Shown in pieces: positions 1 through 10,261 of a DNA stretch of 64,000 bases. Within the stretch, counting starts at the first letter, position 1; the number at the start of each line of letters is the position of its first letter. Made by a program: the position numbers and the translations under genes. This stretch comes from Bugula neritina (taxonomy: Eukaryota; Bryozoa; Gymnolaemata; Cheilostomatida; Bugulidae), in assembly GCA_964035545.1 (NCBI GenBank), contig OZ037768.1, forward strand, positions 2,159,501 through 2,223,500. Reading direction: 5' to 3'. The notes beneath the pieces were generated by a model. It did no database searches, was not told where the DNA came from, and saw nothing but the letters and a program-made list of their open reading frames with translations.

Positions 1-881
1 TTACACAGTATCCTGCTAAATCGCTAGATGCAGTACCAAGTTTGAGTTCATTGAGTGTGGTACTTGTATAAACATCTATTCTATGTCCGAACCAAACTCT
101 CTACCCCAGATCACCTCAAACCACTTTAGTCAGTGACTACCAAGTTTGTGCTGCAGCTAACGATTTCCCAACTTCAGTGAACATGAATCTGCTTCCAATT
201 CATAAAGTATAAGCATGCTAAGCGATGAACTGGAGAAAATATTTCTAGTTTAGTGATGATAAAACCCACTTTTGCATAGCCTAAGGCTATAACATTTAGA
301 CCTACTCCATCACATCATTGAGAGTAAATTGTGCATTAACATTTATATTGATGTTTGATATTATATATATTATCTTTCTGATAGTGCAGTCTAATGCAAT
401 GCCACTGTCTGGTCTGCAATGTTATTTAGCTTTACGATGGTTTTATTGAGGCTGGTGAAAATGTGATACATATATAAATATGCAATGGATTTTCAGGCAC
501 AACTGAGAACTTGAGCAGACAACCGCTATTATAACTTGAGGTGCATTTCCTGAACAAGATTGATCAGCATATTTTAGAATTTGCTTGCAGGCTGAATAAA
601 AATTATTTGTCCCATGCCAAGTTAACCCTTCCTATTAGTTGCAGCGCTTCAACCTTTGAGCTAACTTGAGAATTCATGTTGAGGGGTTGTCAATCTCGAT
701 GATATTTCTATCACAAGATGTGTGAGCAGTGTAGATATCATAGGTAGCTTTTAAGAAGCTTTTGCTTTGTGCACAGATATTCTCACAACTACAGTTTGAA
801 TAATTTAAATCAATTTATTAAATAATAGGAACAGGAATAACCATAGTTGACTGGCCAGCAACTTCTATCAAAAAAAAAATA
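1..881. other. Intergenic / 3' flank of ODC
   Basis: AT-rich sequence downstream of the ornithine decarboxylase stop codon. Part of it is probably the ODC 3' UTR. I see no exon chain, tRNA or mobile element in it. The short minus-strand frame at 818-1048 is an alternative frame of the last ODC exon, not a separate gene. Confidence 0.5.
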
Positions 882-3800
882 TTATCGCAAAGTTGGGGAA
901 CAGAGAGGCATAACATTTTCGGCATGCAGTGGAGTGAAGGCTTCACACACGCTGTGTCCACTTTGAAGGTGAAGATTGAACTGATCCTCAGCAGATTTTC
1001 CCACAGACCCATTGGACACCCTATAAATAACAATACAGCTGATGACATACAAGTATAACAAATCAGACACGTGTTGATAACTTTCGATTCTTATGTAAAG
1101 AATTTGGGCCCATATTTTGACATTGTGTTGATAACAAGACAGCTTGTGCTACTGCAATGGACAAAGTTCATATTATTATGGCCCAAACCCCATGACTGAT
1201 TGCCAATCAAGTGTAAAGTAAACAAAGAGTAGACAGTGAGAGTATGGGAGCTATTGCTACTTACCCAGTGAGGTTAAGCTCTGCCACGTAGTACAGCTTT
1301 GGTTTGGGCATACCATTGAAGCAGGAGCCGGCAGCGAGGGTGTACGCCCCCATGTCCTTGAAGACAATCCAGTCACCGTCATACAGCTCTGGCAGTACCA
1401 CCTCCTCACAGATCTTATCTAGTCCGTCACAAGTGGGACCCCAGATGCTTGAGGAATACAGCTCATCAGAATGCTGGCTGAATGCTGAAGAAATAAACAA
1501 ATAGGAGACAACTTCCAAAAGAGGCTGTGGTCAGGACGACAAGCAGATGTCTGAAAGTAGAATAACTTACAGGGAATACTGGGTGCTTGCTCGGCGTGGT
1601 CATAGAGGAGGTTGTTAAAGGAGCCGTACACACCGTCGTTGACGTAATACATCATCATAGAGGAGTTACCTTCTCTCTCAACAACTCGCTTAGCAATAAC
1701 ATGTACAGTGAGAGTATAGGCACTGGCGGCAAAGAATCTGCCAGGTTCAGATATAATCTCTACTCCACAGCCAACAGGGAAATGCTCATCAATAGCCCCA
1801 TTCAGTTCCACTGCAATCTGTAACAATCAGGTGACTGATTATGTTGTGCCACCAACAAAAACTAGAACTTTTTACTCTGTAAATCATATTGTCACAAAAC
1901 TGTTGGTAGCAGTGTGACGAGTTCGAAAAGTCTGGTAGTCAGAAGTGTATAGACAAGTAGCATACAGCTTGCTAATCCAGTTGTGAGTAAATAGAGTTGC
2001 GAATATAAGTAGACTTTATTTCTCGAGTAAGATATGCGCAGATGAACTTATAAAAATGAACTCCAAGAATGAACTTATAAAAAGGAACTGATTCGTAAAC
2101 ACAACTGCCTCAGTATTTATAGTAAACAAAACACTCTAGAACATTCTCAAGCATTCCAGTATAGAAGATTCTAGTAGAAAACATTCTCCACATGCCAATA
2201 CTATTTATAGAAAATCAAAACAAAACAAAACATTGGAATTTCCATGGTTATTTCGCAATTATTGCGCAATACCTTGTTTACATTGCTGGGCAGTAGTTAA
2301 CATGACTAACCAAAACAGTAACAATGAACAATGACCCATCTCTTTGATTAGTCTAGAATATTTATGAACATTCCTGTATAATCATTAGGAAAAACCCGGT
2401 AAGTCTATTTATAGGTATATGTACACTCAGAATTTGTGACAACCCCCCATTCTAAGAGAAATTATCTTGATAATTTCTCCTTACTACTTAAAATTCTGAG
2501 TCAATTCGGCTTAGATAATCGGCTCCAACATTGTCCTTTCCTCTTGTTGACTCCACCTTGATTATGAAGTTCTGTAAATACATAGCCCATCTCATCACTC
2601 TGCTGTTTATTACTGTACAGGTCCAACAAATTATCTTCGCATTCTTCTCTTTCCTTATCGTGATCAATAATTCCAGCACCAGCAGCATCTAGAGTCATTA
2701 CAGCTCCAACAGTCATAGAGTCGGTAGGCGTCTCCCGCTCAAAATATTTCTTCAGCATGTTGGCATGGTATGTTCTCCTCTTGCCTTTAATGTTGATGAT
2801 GTAGTCATTTAGTCTGACTTTCTCCTCAATATTGAATGGTCCTTGCCAATGCATCAGCAATTTATTTCCATCCGTAGGTAAAAGAATGAGCACTTTGTCA
2901 CCAGATTTGAAGTCTCTCTGCTTAGCTTTCTTGTCAAAATAGTGTTTGTATCTTTTTTGACTGTCTTTTAGCGAAGCTAGTGCCATCTCCATCATGTCAT
3001 CTAAACGCTCTCTCAATTCAAAAACATGTTGATAGCAGGTCTTGACTTCATCGGCAGTGTCTTCTTTTGTCCAAAGTTGTCGCAGGATGTACATTGGTCC
3101 ACGCACAGTTCTTCCATAGAGTAACTCGAATGGGGCGAAGCCTGTTGATTCCTGTGGGACTTCTCTATATGCAAATAGAGCCGCATTGATGAACCGATGC
3201 CACTGTCTTGGCTCTTTAGCACACAACTTTTTTAACATACTCTTGAGGGTTCCGTTGAACTTTTCCACAAGTCCATTGGCCATTGCATGGTATGGTGAGG
3301 TAGGAAGTTGTCGCATGTCAAGTAATCTGGTAAACTCTTTCATGTAATCCGAGATGAATTGAGTTCCTTGGTCGCTTATCACCTCCTCTGGTATCCCAAC
3401 ACGACTGTATATGTCAAGCAGCGCTTCAGCTACAGTAGCTGAGTCAATGTTCTTCAATGGTGTAGCTTCAGGGTATCTTGTAGCATAGTCAACTAAAGTT
3501 AGGATGTAGCGGTGTCCTTTCTCACTTGGAGGGTTAATTGGTCCGACTAGGTCTATTGCACATCTCTTGAATGGGGTGTCAATTAGTGGTGTTTCCTGTA
3601 CTGGAACTTTCATGACTGAGCCTTTTTTCACCGTCTTCTGGCAAATGTCACATGATTGACAGAAACGTACGACATCTCCGTTTAGTCCTGGCCAGAAGAA
3701 GTTGGAAAGCACTCTATCAGTGGTTTTCTTTACTCCTAGGTGTCCGCTCATTATGCAGTCATGAGCTTTCTGTAGAACTTCCTTCCTCAGAGAACTGGGT

Positions 3801-6800
3801 ACCATGAGTTGTTTAACAGGTTTTACACTGAAAGACTTCGATTCGGTGTACTCACGGTACAGAATCTTGTTTCTCACCACAAACCTGGTGGTGCATCCCT
3901 TTTTCTCCTTCACTTCTTTTGCATCGAAGAAACGCTCCAATGTGGGGTCATCTCTCTGCAGTCTGGCTATTTCATCTTTCCCTATACTTAATGGGTTAGC
4001 ATTTGAATCAATCATCAGGGGTTTGTCTCCTGACTTCTCCTTGACAGCTTGAGCTCTTGTGGTTACGGCGCAGTCCTTCCAGTTTTCCAGCGGCTGGTCA
4101 GCTGATCTCGCTCCGTCCACATTCCCAATAAGCAGGTCACAAATCGTCTTGTCCATTACTGCAGCTTTGACGACACCATTGTAAAATGGTGAGCGCACTG
4201 AGATAAGTGCCCACTGAGCATCCCTAACACTTGCATCAGCCATCTTCAAATAAACTGATTCTCCAGTTAAATGTTGAGGTTGCACGTACTTTGCATTGAC
4301 TACAATGCAACCACAGCCGGTGTCGCGCATTACAGTAGCTGGTTGGCCATTAATTTCCGCATCAAATATTGCTGTGCCCCCATCTTTGAATTTAGGTCCA
4401 TTCTTGCAAACAGCAGCGTTGATAAACTTTTTACCATTAACTGTGATTTCCATAGGTTCTTCCACTTCAGATGAGATTCCTGGATCTTTGACCACAGTCT
4501 TATTCTGAGTGGTCGCTATTGCAGCAGCAGCATGCACTGACCTTCCACCATACTTTCTGCAGTCAGAAGTATTGTGATTGTTCATCTTGCAATGTGAACA
4601 GTACTTCTTCCCTCGCCGTGGGCAGTTACGAGCAATGTGTGACTTATCTTTGCAGATGAAGCATGCACCATCGCTTTTACTTCCTTGTTCAGCATTCATG
4701 CTATCGGCAGGTGTGTTTTCCATCCTTTTTGTATTAGTTTTCTTTGTCTTTGCTAGTTTCCTTCCACGAGCGTGCAAGAACAGTGACGCTGCATCACACA
4801 TATCCTCACTGCTGTTGTAGGAACTTTGCTTTAAATGCACAGCAAGGTCGTCTGGGCATGATGATATAAATTGTTCAGTCGCCACTAGTTTGGCTATGTC
4901 CATGCCCCCTGAAAGCTCCACCCACTTGTGCACATAACTTTCTATCCTAGTGAACAGTTGGGCAGGAGTTTCATCCTCGTAAGCTTCTGCCTCTCTGAGC
5001 TTTTTTCTGTAGCCCTCTTGAGTCAAGTTAAAGCGCTCCAACAAGGCTTCTTTGACTTTTTTATAATCTCTACGATCGGTAGGTGACAACCGGATGTAAG
5101 CTTCTGTTGCTGTACCCCTTAGGTACTGACTGAGATGGTAGGGCCAATCTCCCTTGTCCCAGTTACATCCTTCGGCAACCCACTCGAACCGCTCTAAATA
5201 GCTATCCATTTCGTCCACCTTCTCATCAAAGAATGGTATTTTTGGTTTTGGTTTGTTAGCTATTTCTAACCTGGTGCTCTCATGTCTTGAGTGCTCCAAA
5301 CTTGTGTTTGCTTTCAGCTTTTCCATATCTAATTCATGTCGTTGTCTTCTCTCTTCTGCCTCCTGGTCAGCTTTAATCTTGAGTGCCATTGCCTCCTGAT
5401 CAGCTTTAACCTTGAGTGCCATTGCCTCCTGATCAGCTTTAACCTTGAATGCCGTTGCCTCCTGATCAGCTTTTATCTTCATCTCCATTAAGGCTTTCTC
5501 ATTCTCTTGCCTGATCTTTTCCGCTTCACGCTCTAATCTACGCTCCTCTCGATCCTTTTCTTTTTCCTCTCGGTCCTTTTCTTTTTCCTCTTGTGCAGCA
5601 ACAATGGGCAGGTTCTTTTCAACAAAAGCTACGAGCTTGTCCTCCACTAATCCAAGATCTTTACCCATTTGTGTCACTCTCTCCAACAACGCCATAATGT
5701 CTCAACAACTGTTAATTAATCCTGTGTATACTCACGTTGTAACTGATAACTTCCCTGTGTGCGACTGAGACTTCCCGGAGCAGCCCCCAATTGTCACAAA
5801 ACTGTTGGTAGCAGTGTGACGAGTTCGAAAAGTCTGGTAGTCAGAAGTGTATAGACAAGTAGCATACAGCTTGCTAATCCAGTTGTGAGTAAATAGAGTT
5901 GCGAATATAAGTAGACTTTATTTCTCGAGTAAGATATGCGCAGATGAACTTATAAAAATGAACTCCAAGAATGAACTTATAAAAAGGAACTGATTCGTAA
6001 ACACAACTGCCTCAGTATTTATAGTAAACAAAACACTCTAGAACATTCTCAAGCATTCCAGTATAGAAGATTCTAGTAGAAAACATTCTCCACATGCCAA
6101 TACTATTTATAGAAAATCAAAACAAAACAAAACATTGGAATTTCCATGGTTATTTCGCAATTATTGCGCAATACCTTGTTTACATTGCTGGGCAGTAGTT
6201 AACATGACTAACCAAAACAGTAACAATGAACAATGACCCATCTCTTTGATTAGTCTAGAATATTTATGAACATTCCTGTATAATCATTAGGAAAAACCCG
6301 GTAAGTCTATTTATAGGTATATGTACACTCAGAATTTGTGACACATATTTATACTCCGGGAACTGTAGAGTATATTTAGACTTCCAGGATTAGCTGTACC
6401 TCTTCAATGGTGATCTGAGCTACTGAAGTTCCAGGAAAACCACCGCCAACATCCAGCAACTTCATGTCAAAACCGTAAGACAAGCCAACATCAAACGCCT
6501 TTCTTGCATCTTCTACTGCCTTTCGAAATGCGATGGGATCATAGCAGTCACTTCCCACGTGGAAACTGTTTAGAAGAAAAGCATCTGTTGAGTGTGTGCT
6601 GGATATAGTTACAGTATGTTTAGAGCAGATTATAACGAGATTATACAAGAGCATATGTACTCATGCCATCTACACTCTGGTAAGAACAAGAAAACTTTCA
6701 ACATAATTTGATAAGAAGATATCAGAGAGTAGAGCAAGAGAACCTTTCTACAGCCTACCTCACGCCTACAACTTCCAATCCGAGCTCAACGGCAAGACGG

Positions 6801-8709
6801 AAGAGCTTGTGGCAATCCTCAACTTCGCAGCCAAACTTATTACCCAGAACGCATCTGATCTTCTCTGTGGGAGGTGGTAGGATCCTCAGAACTAATCTGC
6901 AACCCGAACATTCTACTTGCATGGCCTTAATTATAACTCTAAGAGATTCACTGGACATAGCATCAGACTAACTCCTAAAGTTACTCGATCTTCTTGTCAC
7001 ACTATTCCGTCACAAGATTGCAGCAGACCAAACTTATCACCACCTCAATCGGATATGCTGCAATATTTCTAGTTGCTGACCTTCTCAATTCTATAACAAT
7101 TCTTAGAACATATGCTCAAGTGTAGAATAAACTAACCTTGCAGTTGGAAAGCAGCGTTGTATTTTCCTCAACTCTGCCTCATTGTCAAAAGTCATCAAAT
7201 CCACTCCAACTTTCTGAGCATAGCGGATGTTGTTAGACTGTTTGCAAGGATTAGCATAAACAATTCTATCTGAGGAAACTCCAAGAGTCAGTACTGATTG
7301 GATCTCAGCCTATAAATCAACAGAATCACTAAACTCCAAGCTATACAATATGCTGGTGATACTACACAATATACTGGTGATACTATACAATAAGCTGGTG
7401 ACACTATACGATACTCTGGTGATACTATACAATGAGCTGGTGACACTATACAATGAGCTGGTGATACTATACAATACTCTGGTGACACCATACAACATAA
7501 TACGCACCAGGAGTTGTCTGCCTACCTTACTAGCACAGTCGAATCCTGTACCCAGCAATGCCAACAGATTCAGCAAAACAGGGTCACTGTTACACTTCAC
7601 AGCTGTAAAATTAAGAAATATTTACTATTATAAAATGCCATGAGGAGTTAAATAACGTTAAACCAGGATACATGTGGAGTTCCATTTGCTCACATGTTTA
7701 CACTCACTAATCTTCCTAGCAGTGTTAGTGTATCTGATCAGCCATGATACTAAATCTAGGACACCCAGAGTTTGCAAGTGTGTTGTGAGAGAAACCCTAC
7801 TTGTATATAATACAGCTTACATTAGTGTTTCACATTACTAAAAAAACAGGCGCATAAGGGGTTGAGATTTTGAGAAGCAATATACGTTGTAGCTCACCAT
7901 AAAAAGGTTTAATTCGTGGAAAAACATTTTTCCAGATTCGGTATTTTCTGGCCACATCACCGAGGTCACACATGAAGAATGCATCCTCACTTTTCTGAAG
8001 ATACAAGTCGAGTATATATATGCTATACATGTTTAGCACCAGCAATTACAATTGTGACAACGCACAGCTATACAGAATACAGCAGGTTCAATAGGTTCTA
8101 AGAGATCAGTTGGCTTCATTAAATCAATAAGCTTGCAGATTATTTATCATGTATAATTTTAAGCTGAAGTGCTATGTAAATCTATACATTAATCAACACT
8201 GCCTTGATTGCTGCCTATATTCAGTGATGTTCAATACTTTACAATATGTAAGCTTCAGATTTAATAGAAATGAACGAAACTTTAAACAATCTATTGAGGA
8301 ATTTAAAGCCTATTAGAATACTCAAGTCCAGACTTCATAAGTAGTCTACATTTAATACTATAAGCTGTTACGGACAATGACTCGTGTAATACAACGTGCT
8401 ATTATACAAAGCTATTGCTGGCTTAGCAAATCGGGATGCTAATTTGTTGACTCATGGTAATCCCGGGTGATTGCATAACAATTGCATAACGTAAGCCACA
8501 TCATCATGCCTAGTAGCCACTAGCCAGATGGCCTAAATAAACAAACAGCTTAGTATACAGCCCAGTACTCCATTATCAAGCAAATAGGGACTATGTCCAC
8601 GGCCACTCACCTGGTGCACGTGCTCCTCTATCTTTCTATCTATTATTTCAGCCATGGTTAAGCCAGGCTTCACAAACGTTATGTCTCCATTCCACAACTG
8701 AGCAGTCAT
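882..8709 (-). CDS. ODC1: Ornithine decarboxylase, nine exons
   Basis: PLP-dependent enzyme that converts ornithine to putrescine, the first step of polyamine synthesis, in the cytosol as a homodimer. Exons (minus strand, in order): 8709-8611, 7994-7898, 7602-7526, 7309-7137, 6896-6759, 6565-6400, 1817-1571, 1484-1265, 1020-882. They join in phase to 1356 nt, 451 aa (human is 461). Visible family motifs: the PLP-lysine segment FYAVKCN across exons 2/3, ANPCKQ, SFHVGSD, the glycine loop [25 protein letters not shown], and WGPTCDG with the active-site Cys. Keeping both the Lys and the Cys argues for a true decarboxylase rather than an antizyme inhibitor. The last exon is less conserved and its frame was chosen by phase. 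The sixth intron (6399-1818) contains an LTR retrotransposon in the sense orientation. Start is the ATG at 8709; the N-terminus lacks strong similarity, as is usual. Confidence 0.95.
1885..1889. repeat. Target site duplication, CATAT
   Basis: Five bases immediately before the element; the same five follow it at 6344-6348. A 5-bp duplication is typical of Ty3/gypsy integration. Confidence 0.85.
1890..2441 (-). repeat. 3' LTR of the retrotransposon
   Basis: 552 bp with short inverted ends TGTCACAAA/TTTGTGACA. On the minus strand it carries a TATAAATA box (plus 2114-2121) and a downstream AATAAA, consistent with promoter and polyadenylation functions. By eye it matches the copy at 5792-6343 base for base. 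Because the element lies in the sense orientation of ODC, this polyadenylation signal could end ODC transcripts early. Confidence 0.93.
2442..2455 (-). promoter_or_regulatory. Polypurine tract of the retrotransposon
   Basis: On the minus strand a purine run (AGAATGGGGGGT) directly abuts the LTR. This is the expected plus-strand primer position. Confidence 0.75.
2488..2613 (-). pseudogene. RNase H C-terminal remnant
   Basis: A 41-codon stretch in a different frame from the long ORF. It reads RWAMYLQNF, then [12 protein letters not shown], and ends in a stop 46 bases before the LTR. The pattern RWA-x-LQ-F ... KG-x-N-x-ADYLSR is the characteristic end of the Ty3/gypsy RNase H. Its place after integrase shows that RT-RNase H originally followed integrase. 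Everything upstream (the RT and most of RNase H) is gone, and the deletion put this piece out of frame with the integrase ORF. The junction is probably near 2585-2625. Confidence 0.85.
2501..5695 (-). CDS. Retrotransposon gag-protease-integrase polyprotein
   Basis: One uninterrupted 1064-aa frame. Residues 33-140 are a charged coiled coil containing about four tandem 11-residue repeats ([11 protein letters not shown] type). Residues about 150-310 are a SCAN-like capsid region. Two canonical CCHC zinc knuckles follow (about 345-358 and 366-379). The protease DTG is at 458-460. The integrase zinc site is H645, H652, C682, C685, and its DDE core is D715, D775, E811 with D-35-E spacing. A typical gypsy integrase C-terminal segment ([18 protein letters not shown]) comes next. 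No reverse transcriptase motifs are present. The last 35 or so residues are probably out-of-frame reading past the deletion junction. The start ATG lies 97 bases after the 5' LTR. The frame is intact, so gag, protease and integrase may still be made. Confidence 0.93.
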   Translation of the reverse strand: MALLERVTQMGKDLGLVEDKLVAFVEKNLPIVAAQEEKEKDREEKEKDREERRLEREAEKIRQENEKALMEMKIKADQEATAFKVKADQEAMALKVKADQEAMALKIKADQEAEERRQRHELDMEKLKANTSLEHSRHESTRLEIANKPKPKIPFFDEKVDEMDSYLERFEWVAEGCNWDKGDWPYHLSQYLRGTATEAYIRLSPTDRRDYKKVKEALLERFNLTQEGYRKKLREAEAYEDETPAQLFTRIESYVHKWVELSGGMDIAKLVATEQFISSCPDDLAVHLKQSSYNSSEDMCDAASLFLHARGRKLAKTKKTNTKRMENTPADSMNAEQGSKSDGACFICKDKSHIARNCPRRGKKYCSHCKMNNHNTSDCRKYGGRSVHAAAAIATTQNKTVVKDPGISSEVEEPMEITVNGKKFINAAVCKNGPKFKDGGTAIFDAEINGQPATVMRDTGCGCIVVNAKYVQPQHLTGESVYLKMADASVRDAQWALISVRSPFYNGVVKAAVMDKTICDLLIGNVDGARSADQPLENWKDCAVTTRAQAVKEKSGDKPLMIDSNANPLSIGKDEIARLQRDDPTLERFFDAKEVKEKKGCTTRFVVRNKILYREYTESKSFSVKPVKQLMVPSSLRKEVLQKAHDCIMSGHLGVKKTTDRVLSNFFWPGLNGDVVRFCQSCDICQKTVKKGSVMKVPVQETPLIDTPFKRCAIDLVGPINPPSEKGHRYILTLVDYATRYPEATPLKNIDSATVAEALLDIYSRVGIPEEVISDQGTQFISDYMKEFTRLLDMRQLPTSPYHAMANGLVEKFNGTLKSMLKKLCAKEPRQWHRFINAALFAYREVPQESTGFAPFELLYGRTVRGPMYILRQLWTKEDTADEVKTCYQHVFELRERLDDMMEMALASLKDSQKRYKHYFDKKAKQRDFKSGDKVLILLPTDGNKLLMHWQGPFNIEEKVRLNDYIINIKGKRRTYHANMLKKYFERETPTDSMTVGAVMTLDAAGAGIIDHDKEREECEDNLLDLYSNKQQSDEMGYVFTELHNQGGVNKRKGQCWSRLSKPN
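5773..5789 (-). promoter_or_regulatory. Primer-binding site, tRNA-Pro-like
   Basis: On the minus strand TGGGGGCTGCTCCGGGA begins two bases after the 5' LTR. It starts with TGG, complementary to a tRNA CCA end, and resembles the gypsy tRNA-Pro primer site except for a CG/GC difference in the middle. The tRNA assignment is an inference. Confidence 0.65.
5792..6343 (-). repeat. 5' LTR of the retrotransposon
   Basis: 552 bp, read as identical to 1890-2441, followed by the second CATAT duplication at 6344-6348. A minus-strand TATAAATA (plus 6016-6023) is a plausible element promoter. Confidence 0.93.
7341..7499. repeat. 21-bp minisatellite in ODC intron 3
   Basis: About seven imperfect copies of a 21-bp unit of the form CTGGTGATACTATACAATA plus two bases. 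It lies between the ODC exons at 7137-7309 and 7526-7602, starting about 27 bases inside the donor of exon 3. Confidence 0.85.
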
Positions 8710-9552
8710 TTTTACTCTCTAATTTTCAATTTAATCAGCTAATTTTCAATAAACTAAAAATAAAAAACAGTGAAAAGATGAACATATTATTTGAACCCGA
8801 GTTTAACAGATGAATAACATGTGTTGTAGAGTGTTTCAGTTTTGTATTGTAAACTGCTACTGTGCCATCAATAGACAACCTGACGGAAATTTTGTGTTCA
8901 GAATGAATTATTAACTTTCCACAAGTTTAAGTGGTTTCATCCCAGTTAGACACTATTTTTTATTTTGGTGTAATTACATATAGTAACATACCTATATAAA
9001 TGTTGCATTGATTACTAAATAGTTATAGCTTATAATAGCTACAATAGCTAATATAAATTATTTGGGATAATATTCATATTTTCATGAATATGTGTATGAA
9101 AAAAAGCAGTAATACATTAATAATAGATATGATCCTTAATGGATACTTATCAACAAAATATCGTTTCAAATAACAAGTATAAAAAATGCAAAATTAATAA
9201 GTTAATGCAGATCAAAGGAATTTATTTATGTGCTAAATAACAAGCAATTGATCCAATTTTATTTAAATATACATATATTTCAATAATATTTAAAAAATTG
9301 CACATAGAATATATATTGTACCAAAATAAATAAATAGCGGCTATCTAGGATGACACAGTTTAAGTTATGAGTTAGAAGTAGAATATGAAATGGTGGCTTG
9401 CACAAAAAGGCTGATACAGACTCAATTAGAAATAAGTGGTCACATAAAGAGAATAAGTGGTCACATAAAGAGAATAAGTGGTCACATAAAGAGAATAAGT
9501 AGCAGCTGTAGACTTACATGTTTAAATAGAATTCCTGTTCCTTAAGCAAATA
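8710..9552. other. Intergenic, AT-rich
   Basis: Upstream flank of ODC, so it should include the ODC promoter and 5' UTR. Apart from a short tandem repeat at 9430-9500 I see no gene or element. Confidence 0.5.
9430..9500. repeat. 21-bp tandem repeat, about 3.4 copies
   Basis: Near-perfect direct repeats of AATAAGTGGTCACATAAAGA plus one base. Confidence 0.85.
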
Positions 9553-10221
9553 TCAGCTAGGTTGCCACGGGGGTTCCTCATTCACATTCAACTTCTCACG
9601 GAACAAACAACTCTCCTCAACACTCAAATTTGCAAAGGCTTTCAAAAATACACCCTGAAATGATAGTTTATAATAATTTAAGCTGTAACTGTGAGGGGCC
9701 TCGAAGTGCGACACTGACTCTGAGCTTTTAGTTTCATAGTTATCAAATCTGACTATAACTGATTATCAATTTGATGGTTCTATTTTATTAGGAATTATTT
9801 ATTTAAAAAGATGTTGAGATAGTCATAGTGATAGTTACAGTAGATCACAGTCACCAGAGTCATTGAAGACTTCAATGAAGTTGAAGAGATAATAAAATTA
9901 AATGTTCAACTAGTAAATCACTAAATGTTATACTGTAACAATAACTTACCAATGATTTGAACCCCCTGGCACGGGTAGGTCTTAGAGAAAATATGGTGGC
10001 GTAGTAAATTCCCTTTAGAAGGGAATCTGATGTTCTAAAGTGTGAAAGAGGTAAATAATTTTCTCGGCAGTCTTGACTGAAGACCGCTACCAGCTACACC
10101 CGCTGAAAAAAGAACTGTTGCGCGTGATTACGGCAAGTTGATGAATCACGTTACAAAGCGTAATTAGCGGCCAATCAGATCGGCTGTAGCGTGGTCCGGC
10201 GTTACTGCGCGAATTTATCAT
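9553..10221 (-). CDS. Tentative small gene, product unknown
   Basis: Two minus-strand exons join in phase: 10034-9950 (acceptor CTTTAG, donor TTG|GTAAGTT) and 9654-9553 (acceptor TTTCAG, stop TGA). They encode a chain ending KLNVNEEPPWQPS with an internal FSLRPTRARGFKS. No ATG lies in these exons. A possible first exon runs from ATG 10221 to a GTGTAG donor near 10103 and would give roughly 105 aa. That stretch is also GC-richer and contains a CCAAT motif, so it could instead be promoter or 5' UTR. I do not recognise the protein. The phase match and the promoter-like flank support a real gene, but the start is uncertain. Confidence 0.4.
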
Positions 10222-10260
10222 TGAAGTAATATAACTCCTAGACAACGGAAACACAGCGTG
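10060..10260. promoter_or_regulatory. Putative promoter region
   Basis: A locally GC-richer stretch in AT-rich surroundings, with a CCAAT motif at 10171-10175. It lies at the 5' side of the small minus-strand gene model. No TATA box is obvious. Confidence 0.3.
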
Positions 10261-10261
10261 A

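Larger units (their letters stand above)
1890..6343 (-). mobile_element. Ty3/gypsy LTR retrotransposon, Gmr1-like, RT-deleted
   Basis: A 4454-bp element bounded by two 552-bp LTRs that read as identical, each starting TGTCACAAA and ending TTTGTGACA. It is flanked by the 5-bp duplication CATAT (1885-1889 and 6344-6348). Read on the minus strand the order is LTR, primer-binding site, gag-protease-integrase ORF, RNase H remnant, purine tract, LTR. Reverse transcriptase is absent. The RNase H tail after integrase indicates Gmr1-type order. The element sits in the sixth ODC intron in the same direction as the gene. Identical LTRs suggest a recent insertion. It cannot be autonomous and would need RT supplied by a complete relative. 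Confidence 0.95.

Noticed and set aside
1419-1826. 135-codon minus frame read as one ODC exon
   Set aside because: Only 1571-1817 is exon; the rest reads through a GTAAGT donor into the intron.
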